Shown one piece after another: positions 8,478 to 14,613 of a stretch of 23,295 bases of DNA (position 1 is the first letter of the stretch; each line of letters begins with the position of its first letter). Position numbers and translations under genes: made by a program. The stretch lies in NCBI RefSeq assembly GCF_934754925.1, contig NZ_CAKVJA010000042.1, forward strand, positions 1 through 23,295, read 5' to 3'. Source of the stretch: an uncultured Clostridium sp. GTDB taxonomy: Bacteria > Bacillota > Clostridia > Clostridiales > Clostridiaceae. The notes beneath the pieces were generated by a model. That model searched no databases. It saw nothing but the letters and a program-made list of their open reading frames with translations, and was not told the origin of the DNA.

Positions 8478-11276
8478 ATGAAATTAGATATAGGAAATTT
8501 ATACTTTTTAATATTAATTCCAATACTTATCTTCTTTATTTACTATAGTGTGAAAAAGTTTAGAAGTAGCAGTAAAAATGATACTTTAATATTAATAAGT
8601 AGAATAGTAATTTTCACCTTATTATTGCTATCATTTGCAAATATAACAATAAGTATTAAGGGGAAAAATATTTCAACAGTATTTTTATTAGATGTATCAG
8701 AAAGTATTAGTTCTTTTAAAGATAGTGGGGAAAGTTTTATAAATAGTGCATTAGAGATAATGCCTAAAGGAAATAAAGCTGGAGTAATATTATTTGGTGA
8801 TAATGCAAAAGTAGATAAAATTATAGATAACAAAGCTTCCTATAAGAGCTTAAATTCAAGTCCAGTTTCTACGGCAACCAATATTCAAAGTGCAGTGGAA
8901 ACAGCAATAACATTATTTGAGGATGGTACATCTAAAAGGATAGTTCTTATAACTGATGGAGAAGAAAATAAAGGTGATATATTAAAATCAATTCCATTAA
9001 TTAATGCGGAAAACATAGATTTAAAAGTATATAAGGTTAGTGGAGAAAGTGGTAATGAAATTTATGTGGACAATGTAACTATTCCAGATAATATTGCCAT
9101 TGGAGAAGAATTTTCTGTACAAATAGATTTACAATCTAATTATTCTACTTCAGCAAAACTTACTCTTTTTAGTGGAAGAGAAAAGGTTGGAGAACAATTA
9201 GTTGAAGTAAAGAAAGGTAGCAATTCATTTGTATTTAGAGATGTTCAAAATAGCGGAGGTTTTAAAAGTTATAGAGTTACAGTAGAATCAGAAGATGATA
9301 CTAATAAGGTAAATAACGAATATAGTGCTTATACTAATGTAGTTGATAAACCTAATATTTTAATAATAAATGGAGTAAAAGGTGATGCAACAGCTCTAGA
9401 AGAAATATTAAAAAATGGTGGAGCTAATATAAAAACTATTTCTCCAAATTCATCACCAAGTACATTAAATGAACTTTTAGAATATAAAGCAATAGTTTTA
9501 AATAATGTTTATAAAGATGATTTAACTAATGGATTTATGGACAATATAGAAAGTTATGTTAAAGACTATGGTGGTGGAGTTGTAACCTTTGGGGGAGAAG
9601 ATTCTTATGCTCTTGGAGGATATAAAGATACAGCATTAGAAACTATACTTCCTGTAAATATGGATAAGAAGGGCAAAAATGAAGTACCTTCTATAAGTAT
9701 TAATTTAATTATAGACAAGTCCGGAAGTATGAGTACAGAAGGTGGAGGGGTTAGTAAATTAACTCTTGCAAAGGAAGCTGCAATGAAGGCTATAGATAAT
9801 TTAAGAGAAATAGATTATATATCTGTAATAGCTTTTGATGATACTTTTGATGTTGTAGTTCCAACCCAAAAGGTTACTGATAAGGATTATATAAAGGAAC
9901 TTATATCAGGAATACAAATAAGAGGTGGAACATCAATATATCCAGCACTGGAAAAAGGATATAATCTTCAATTAGAAAGTGATGCAAAAATAAAGCATAC
10001 TATTTTACTAACTGATGGACAAGATTCAATTCCTTATTCAACATATGAAGAACTTTTAAGTAAATTTAATAATGAAAATATAACATTATCAACAGTTGCA
10101 GTAGGAAATGATTCTAATTCAAATCTTTTAAGTGACTTAGCAACAGCTGGAAATGGTAGAAGCTATTATACTGATATTTATACAGATATTCCAAGAATAT
10201 TTGCTCAAGAAGTTTTAATGTCTGTAGGAACTTATATAATAAATGAAGAATTTACTCCAAGTATAGTAAGTAATCATGAAGTATTAGCAGGTGTACAAAC
10301 TTCAGAAGGAATTCCATCATTGCTTGGATATATAGGTACATCTTTAAAGGATGATGCAATTGAAATATTAAGTTCTAATAGAGATGAGCCAATACTTGCA
10401 GTAAGACAATATGGAATAGGGAAAACTGTAAGCTTTACAAGTGATATTGATGGAAGCTTTAGTAAAAATTATTTAACTTGGGAATATGGACCTCAATTAA
10501 TTAAAAATATAGTTTATTATGCAATACCATCTTATGGTGAAGAGGGACATTTATCTATAACTCAAGATGGCAATGAAGCTAAGGTTGAGTACTATAATGA
10601 TAATGTTGATTCTAACACTAAAGTAACAGGTGTTTATAATGGAGAGGATGGTACACAAGGAGAGTTTACATTAACTCAAAGTGAACCAGGGAAATTTGAA
10701 GCTAATGTTCCACTAAGTGAGCTAGGATTTTATAATTTTAACATTAGACAACAAGATGGAGAAAATATAACTAGTACTTATAAAGGAGCCTTTGCACTTA
10801 AATATTCTGATGAATATAAGTTTAATACTAATTCAGTTAAGTTAGATTCTCTTGTAAGTGAAACTGATGGGAATTTTATAAATAAGCCTGAAGAAGTTTT
10901 TGAAGGAAAACTTGAAAAGGAATATAAGAAGATTAATTTAACTAATTTACTTCTTATATTAGCATTAATATTATTCTTATTTGATATAGCTTATAGAAGA
11001 TTGAATTTAGATTTTTCTAAGTATATTAAGATTGGTATTAGAAATAAGAAAAAGAAAACTAATGAAAAGAATTTTGTGAAGAAAGAATTAGCAGTAGAAA
11101 AAGAAGTTGATAATGCAAGAACTACTGAGAAATCAAGTGATTCTTTAAAAGATGAAGTTAAGAAAAAAGAGAAAAAGAGTAAGCTTAAAAAAGAGAAGAG
11201 GGTAGAGAAATCAAGATCTCAAACTCTTGACACTAATGCATTGCTTAAAAAGAAAAAGGATAGAAATGGGGTATAA
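8478..11276 (+). CDS. Membrane protein with two vWA domains and a glutamine-amidotransferase-like domain
   Basis: A 932-residue protein, last of the operon. Two N-terminal helices (about 5-23 and 35-58) precede vWA-1, with MIDAS D72-V-S-E-S, TATNIQSAV and LITDGEEN (D160). A carbohydrate-free beta linker follows, then a class I glutamine-amidotransferase-like region (PNILIING to GGGVVTFGGEDSYALGGYKD, about 292-390) with no nucleophile Cys at the expected elbow. vWA-2 follows, with D413-K-S-G-S-M, GGTSIYPAL and LLTDGQD (D513). The amidotransferase-like fold then resumes (SLLGYIGT ... LAVRQYGIGKTVSFTSDIDG). A C-terminal helix (about 822-842) leads to a Lys-rich cytoplasmic tail of about 85 residues. 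Both MIDAS sites look complete. AGGAGGAG precedes the ATG by a normal distance. Probable membrane-anchored, metal-dependent adhesion or assembly factor handled by MoxR; role inferred. Confidence 0.88.
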   Translation: MKLDIGNLYFLILIPILIFFIYYSVKKFRSSSKNDTLILISRIVIFTLLLLSFANITISIKGKNISTVFLLDVSESISSFKDSGESFINSALEIMPKGNKAGVILFGDNAKVDKIIDNKASYKSLNSSPVSTATNIQSAVETAITLFEDGTSKRIVLITDGEENKGDILKSIPLINAENIDLKVYKVSGESGNEIYVDNVTIPDNIAIGEEFSVQIDLQSNYSTSAKLTLFSGREKVGEQLVEVKKGSNSFVFRDVQNSGGFKSYRVTVESEDDTNKVNNEYSAYTNVVDKPNILIINGVKGDATALEEILKNGGANIKTISPNSSPSTLNELLEYKAIVLNNVYKDDLTNGFMDNIESYVKDYGGGVVTFGGEDSYALGGYKDTALETILPVNMDKKGKNEVPSISINLIIDKSGSMSTEGGGVSKLTLAKEAAMKAIDNLREIDYISVIAFDDTFDVVVPTQKVTDKDYIKELISGIQIRGGTSIYPALEKGYNLQLESDAKIKHTILLTDGQDSIPYSTYEELLSKFNNENITLSTVAVGNDSNSNLLSDLATAGNGRSYYTDIYTDIPRIFAQEVLMSVGTYIINEEFTPSIVSNHEVLAGVQTSEGIPSLLGYIGTSLKDDAIEILSSNRDEPILAVRQYGIGKTVSFTSDIDGSFSKNYLTWEYGPQLIKNIVYYAIPSYGEEGHLSITQDGNEAKVEYYNDNVDSNTKVTGVYNGEDGTQGEFTLTQSEPGKFEANVPLSELGFYNFNIRQQDGENITSTYKGAFALKYSDEYKFNTNSVKLDSLVSETDGNFINKPEEVFEGKLEKEYKKINLTNLLLILALILFLFDIAYRRLNLDFSKYIKIGIRNKKKKTNEKNFVKKELAVEKEVDNARTTEKSSDSLKDEVKKKEKKSKLKKEKRVEKSRSQTLDTNALLKKKKDRNGV

Positions 11277-11316
11277 TTAATACCACAGAGATAAGAAAAA
11301 ATTCATTTCCTCTGGG

Positions 11317-11358
11317 AAAAAACTGCTGCAAAGTATATGATTTTGCTGCAGTTTTTTT
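11317..11358 (+). terminator. Rho-independent terminator of the MoxR operon
   Basis: Stem AACTGCTGCAAA (11321-11332) pairs with TTTGCTGCAGTT (11342-11353) with one internal T-T mismatch. It is extended by AAAA/TTTT outside, and followed by a T run. A weaker 7-bp hairpin with a bulged A (11283-11290 with 11310-11316) lies just upstream. Confidence 0.9.
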
Positions 11359-11417
11359 ATTGAGTTATTTATTTTCTAGATAAAATCTTAAAAGGAAGTA
11401 AAAGTTTTTTGTAAATA

Positions 11418-11446
11418 TTGAATAATTATTATATTTGTTATATATT
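11418..11446 (+). promoter_or_regulatory. Promoter of the GntR/SdpI-like operon
   Basis: -35 TTGAAT (11418-11423), a 17-bp spacer and -10 TATATT (11441-11446). The -10 and most of the spacer lie inside the large inverted repeat, so a bound regulator would block RNA polymerase. Confidence 0.65.
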
Positions 11447-11466
11447 ATATATAACAAATATAATAA
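11426..11466. promoter_or_regulatory. 41-bp operator-like palindrome (19-bp perfect inverted repeat)
   Basis: The left arm TTATTATATTTGTTATATA (11426-11444) and right arm 11448-11466 are perfect reverse complements around a TTA centre. The repeat spans the -10 box and ends where the ribosome binding site of the GntR gene begins. The most likely role is an autoregulatory operator for the encoded YtrA-type regulator. In RNA it would also form a weak AU hairpin. Confidence 0.7.
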
Positions 11467-11478
11467 AGGAGGGGAAAT

Positions 11479-11850
11479 ATGTTCTTAGTATTAGAATTTG
11501 ATAGTGAAGTTCCGATTTATTTGCAGATAAGAAATAAGATAGTTGAAGGAATAGCTAATGGAGAATTGATAGATGGTCAAAAGCTTCCATCAGTAAGGGA
11601 AATGGCTTCTGGAACAGAGGTAAATCTTCATACAGTAAATAAGGCTTATAACTTATTAAAGGATGAAGGATTTGTTACAGTAGATAGGCGTAAAGGCGTA
11701 TTGATAAAAGTAAAAGAAGCTAAAGATGATGAGATATTCATGGGAAAATATAAGGAAAAAATAAGAGAGATAATTTTAGAAGGTAAGGCAAAAGCTCTTA
11801 ATAAAGAAGAAATACTAGATTTAGTAAAGAGTGTATTAGATATATTATAA
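11479..11850 (+). CDS. GntR-family transcriptional regulator, YtrA subfamily
   Basis: A 123-residue DNA-binding protein. The N-terminal winged helix-turn-helix contains the GntR hallmarks PIYLQIRNKIVEGIANGEL, GQKLPSVREMA, VNLHTVNKAYNLLKDEGFV and the wing RRKGVLIK (about residues 11-75). Only about 45 helical residues follow, too short for FadR, HutC or MocR effector domains, which places it in the short YtrA group that usually controls its own transporter or membrane-protein operon. AAAGGAGGGG precedes the ATG. The downstream gene follows after 13 bases, so the two are co-transcribed. Autoregulation through the overlapping palindrome is inferred from position. Confidence 0.93.
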   Translation: MFLVLEFDSEVPIYLQIRNKIVEGIANGELIDGQKLPSVREMASGTEVNLHTVNKAYNLLKDEGFVTVDRRKGVLIKVKEAKDDEIFMGKYKEKIREIILEGKAKALNKEEILDLVKSVLDIL

Positions 11851-11855
11851 GGGGG
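11849..11855 (+). promoter_or_regulatory. Ribosome binding site that favours the ATG at 11864
   Basis: AAGGGGG lies 8 bases before ATG 11864 but only 2 bases before the in-frame ATG at 11858, so the later ATG is the better start. Confidence 0.6.
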
Positions 11856-11863
11856 AAATGGTA

Positions 11864-12958
11864 ATGGAGAGGATTTTAATGCTAATAGTATTAACATTAG
11901 TTATAATAGTGCAATTTTATACAATAAGTATATTGCCTATTAAAGGAAATAAACAATTACTTTTAGGATGTGTTGTTACTGAAGAAATAAGAAATAATAT
12001 TGAAACAAAAGAATTAATTAAAAGATTTAAGATAATTAATATAATTATTATGATAGTTTCAGAAGTCATTCTAATTTTAGGGTGTTTAAGGAATAGTGAA
12101 TTAATAATGACTATAGCAATATTTTTTGCAATAATTGTTTCTAGTATATCTTATGGAGTTCATAATACTAAAATGAGAAAGATAAAAAGTATAATGGGCG
12201 GATTAAAAAGTAAAAAGCAAGTAACTGTTTTTGAAATAGAAAAAATAAAGTTTAATAAAAGAAATATTATTATAGATATAGTTTTAGCATTAGTATTTAT
12301 ACTGGGAAATATATATTTTACTGTATCAAAATATGATTTATTACCTAATAAAATTGCTACTAATTTTGATATTATGGGAAATGCAACCTATTATTCAGAA
12401 AAGAATATAGGAACTTTTTTATCATTAATTATTTCAATTGTTTTTATATCAGTAATATTTATATTTGCTGAATATATAATAAGAAGTACTAAATTAAGAA
12501 TTGACCCTAGAAATGTTGAAAGGTCTAGGGAAGGAAATATTAAATATAGAAATCTTCTATCCAATACTATGATTTGGGCAGAAATAGTTAGTTTATTATT
12601 ATTAACAATAGGAAATTTGGTTTTATTACAAGTTATAGATATGAATATTATTATAGTAAGCATTAATTTAATATGTATGATTTTACTAATTGGAGTTTTA
12701 GTAATATTTATTATAAAAGCTAATAAAATTAGATTTAATTATAAAATAGAAAAAGATACTGTTGTGCAAAAAGATGATGACGATAAATGGATATTTGGAT
12801 TAATTTATTATAATAAGGAAGATCCTAGAGTAAATGTTGAAAAGAGATTTGGCATAGGGTATACAGTTAATGCAGGTACGCCAATAGGTATGGCAATATA
12901 TATTGGAACAGTAATATTATTAATTGCAGTATTAGCATTATCTTCAGTGGCTAAATAG
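11864..12958 (+). CDS. SdpI-like integral membrane protein (DUF1648 + DUF5808)
   Basis: A 364-residue protein with about eight hydrophobic helices. In the middle (about residues 159-180) LLPNKIATNFDIMGNATYYSEK matches the DUF1648 pattern of 'LP..I.tHF...G..d.y.sk', the domain found in Bacillus SdpI. Near the C-terminus (about 305-336) DDDDKWIFGLIYYNKEDPR then RFGIGYTVNAG matches DUF5808. The last helix follows. It is paired with the GntR regulator in one operon. Bacillus SdpI is both an immunity protein and a signal-transducing membrane protein acting on an ArsR repressor, so an analogous sensor or protection role is possible but unproven here. An ATG 6 bases earlier (11858) is possible but too close to the ribosome binding site. 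Confidence 0.85.
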   Translation: MERILMLIVLTLVIIVQFYTISILPIKGNKQLLLGCVVTEEIRNNIETKELIKRFKIINIIIMIVSEVILILGCLRNSELIMTIAIFFAIIVSSISYGVHNTKMRKIKSIMGGLKSKKQVTVFEIEKIKFNKRNIIIDIVLALVFILGNIYFTVSKYDLLPNKIATNFDIMGNATYYSEKNIGTFLSLIISIVFISVIFIFAEYIIRSTKLRIDPRNVERSREGNIKYRNLLSNTMIWAEIVSLLLLTIGNLVLLQVIDMNIIIVSINLICMILLIGVLVIFIIKANKIRFNYKIEKDTVVQKDDDDKWIFGLIYYNKEDPRVNVEKRFGIGYTVNAGTPIGMAIYIGTVILLIAVLALSSVAK

Positions 12959-12983
12959 TTAAGACTTTGTAAGTGAGGTACAA

Positions 12984-13110
12984 ATGAGAAAAGTAGTATT
13001 ATATATTGCAAAAAATTTAGATGCATATATAGCAGATTCTATTAATTAGTACTAGAAATTATAATGGAATATTAGATTTACAGTATAGATGTAGAAAATC
13101 TAGTCATTAA
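12984..13110 (+). pseudogene. Collapsed RibD/dihydrofolate-reductase-like gene remnant
   Basis: A GTGAGGT ribosome binding site and an ATG at 12984 encode MRKVVLYIAKNLDAYIADSI followed by a stop at 13047-13049. This is the characteristic N-terminus of the RibD C-terminal-domain/DHFR-like family (MRKVVLYIA-SLDGYIAD). In another frame just after it (13054-13110) comes RNYNGILDLQYRCRKSSH and a stop, which looks like the family's C-terminal strand (YNGI-QLHY-RK). The central roughly 140 residues are missing, so an internal deletion most simply explains the arrangement. Even the N-terminal part differs from consensus (LDA for LDG). It is downstream of and close to the SdpI-like gene, and is ended by the terminator at 13121. 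Confidence 0.6.
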
Positions 13111-13120
13111 AAATTTTAAT

Positions 13121-13165
13121 AGAAAAACTGTTGCAAAGTTAAGAAATGCAACAGTTTTTCTGTTT
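13121..13165. terminator. Bidirectional terminator
   Basis: Perfect 15-bp stem: AGAAAAACTGTTGCA (13121-13135) and its complement (13147-13161) with an 11-base loop. A T-rich tract follows on both strands. It ends the GntR unit and can also end the minus-strand gene at 13196. Confidence 0.9.
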
Positions 13166-13195
13166 TATTACTAAATTTTTTCATAAACATACTTA

Positions 13196-13423
13196 TTAGC
13201 TAACTTTTTTGTGAGCAGCTTTAGCAGCTTCTTCTCTATGCTTTCTAGAATACCAATCTTCACAAATATTATCAAATTCTTCTTCACTTAAATCAGGTTT
13301 AGAAAGCATTGAAGTATAAGGTGCATATTTTTTAGTAGTATCATAATATTTATCAACTAAGATATGATCCTTTTTATATTCAAATTTATAGTCCTCATGT
13401 TTATCATAATTATAGATTGTCAT
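13196..13423 (-). CDS. Small hypothetical protein (75 residues)
   Basis: A soluble, highly charged protein beginning MTIYNYDKHEDYKFEYKKD, rich in Tyr, Lys, Asp and Glu. The middle contains a helix-forming acidic stretch (DLSEEEFDNICEDWYSRKHREEAAKAAH). I recognise no family. The start is set at 13423 because the minus strand carries an AAAGAGAGTGAT site just before it. An in-frame ATG at 13441 has no ribosome binding site, and the site itself would lie inside that longer frame. A TATAAT (13477-13482 on the minus strand) may be its -10 box, but no clear -35 is seen. It stands alone, convergent with the GntR unit and sharing its terminator. Confidence 0.7.
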   Translation of the reverse strand: MTIYNYDKHEDYKFEYKKDHILVDKYYDTTKKYAPYTSMLSKPDLSEEEFDNICEDWYSRKHREEAAKAAHKKVS

Positions 13424-13844
13424 AAAATCACTCTCTTTCATTAATTAAAATTTTAATACAATAAATTAATTTAATTATTATAAGGACTTACTGCTTTTAA
13501 CTAGTATGAGTAGTGAGCTCTTTTTATTTCTTGTACATCTCTTATCTCTTTGTACAAGTACATTATAAAACTATAATCAGATAAGGTCAAAAAAGTATAA
13601 GTGATAATAAAGCCATGAGAGTGAGAAAATGGAAGTGATATTTTATCATTAATTAAATTTGAAAAAATTTTACAACATTTAAGAAAAAATAGGAGTATTC
13701 AATAAAATTTATATAGAAAAACATTTGTAAGTATTTATTTGAAAATATAATTATATTTTTTATAAAATTCAATAGTTAAAAATAAGTAGAATAGAGTGAT
13801 AAAAAATCATAGGATAATATAAAGTGATTATGGAGGAAAATTGA
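13424..13844. other. Intergenic region between divergent hypothetical genes
   Basis: No gene-sized reading frame with a ribosome binding site is present. It holds the probable -10 of the minus-strand gene, an 8-bp inverted repeat CTTGTACA/TGTACAAG (13530-13537 and 13551-13558), and two candidate promoters for the gene at 13845. I see no recognisable RNA gene or riboswitch. Confidence 0.6.
13739..13766 (+). promoter_or_regulatory. Candidate promoter of the 208-residue hypothetical gene
   Basis: -35 TTGAAA (13739-13744), a 16-bp spacer and -10 TATAAA (13761-13766). An alternative closer to the gene is CATAGGATA (13808-13816), which fits the CATA-NNN-TA form of sporulation (sigma E/K) -10 boxes with ATA 14 bases upstream. 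The sequence alone cannot decide between them. Confidence 0.4.
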
Positions 13845-14471
13845 ATGAATAAAAAAAGAAAGAAGAAATGTAAAAATAACTGTAATTGCAATCCTTTAGA
13901 AGATTTTGAACTTCCTCCATGTGCTAAATTCTTAGGAAGCCATAATCCATTAATAAAAGATGGTGAAATTATATATCTGAATCTTAATAGATTATATTTC
14001 TTTTTAAGCTATAACTATTCAAGATTTAATAACCCAAATTATAACCCTATAAATCCAGCAACCTTTAATGTAAGTACAAATGCAAATTTACAAATAGATT
14101 TATACTGTTTTATTATAGGATTATATATTAATGAAGTAGAAAAAGGAAATATAAAGTTTGACAGTAGTGTAAAGATTCATGATGATGAAAATGCAGATGA
14201 GTTTATAAAAAAAGTTATGGGTAACAATTATAATTTAGATAGCTCCTTTGTTCCATCTTTAACGTATTTAATTTCAAATTCTAATGCAGTAGTTCCATTT
14301 TTTACAGGCATTATAGATATAAGTATTACTAATTTTTATATTATTCTTATGCTTAGTAGATTTAATACTGATTATGGATTATTATTTTCTGATAATTCTT
14401 ATGTTACAAATGATTTTATTAATAGAACTCTTGCAAATATTTATGTTGAATTTAATAAATGTAGAAAATAA
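13845..14471 (+). CDS. Hypothetical protein with Lys/Cys-rich N-terminus
   Basis: A 208-residue protein I do not recognise. The first 30 residues are striking: MNKKRKKKCKNNCNCNPLED followed by FELPPC, giving C9, C13, C15 and C26, a possible metal-binding or disulfide-linked knot. The remainder is rich in Asn, Tyr, Phe and Ile with alternating hydrophobic stretches (YFFLSYNYSRFNNPNYNPINP, LQIDLYCFIIGLYINEV, ITNFYIILMLSRFN) but no convincing membrane helix or signal peptide. GGAGG lies 9 bases before the ATG. It is monocistronic with its own terminator. A spore-coat-type structural role is conceivable given the Cys-rich start, Asn/Tyr content and a sporulation-like -10, but that is speculation. 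Confidence 0.75.
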   Translation: MNKKRKKKCKNNCNCNPLEDFELPPCAKFLGSHNPLIKDGEIIYLNLNRLYFFLSYNYSRFNNPNYNPINPATFNVSTNANLQIDLYCFIIGLYINEVEKGNIKFDSSVKIHDDENADEFIKKVMGNNYNLDSSFVPSLTYLISNSNAVVPFFTGIIDISITNFYIILMLSRFNTDYGLLFSDNSYVTNDFINRTLANIYVEFNKCRK

Positions 14472-14493
14472 ATATATAAATTAATTATTATTT

Positions 14494-14526
14494 AGGCATC
14501 TATAGCAATGTAGATGTCTTTTTTAT
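14494..14526 (+). terminator. Rho-independent terminator after the 208-residue gene
   Basis: AGGCATCTA (14494-14502) pairs with TAGATGTCT (14511-14519), including one G-U pair, followed by a run of T. Confidence 0.88.
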
Positions 14527-14535
14527 ATAGAAAAC

Positions 14536-14564
14536 TTGATACTAAGATTAATAAATATTAAAAT
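14536..14564 (+). promoter_or_regulatory. Promoter of the FliB-like gene
   Basis: TTGATA (14536-14541), a 17-bp spacer and TAAAAT (14559-14564), about 50 bases before the start codon. The hexamers and spacing are identical to those proposed for the AbgT-family gene. Confidence 0.65.
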
Positions 14565-14613
14565 GAAATCTGAAACATATTTAGGATTAATAACGCAAGA
14601 TGTGAGGTAGAAA

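Noticed and set aside
12984..13049. A genuine 21-residue peptide gene
   Set aside because: The sequence is an obvious N-terminal match to the RibD/DHFR-like family with family C-terminal sequence directly after it, so a deleted gene is the better explanation.
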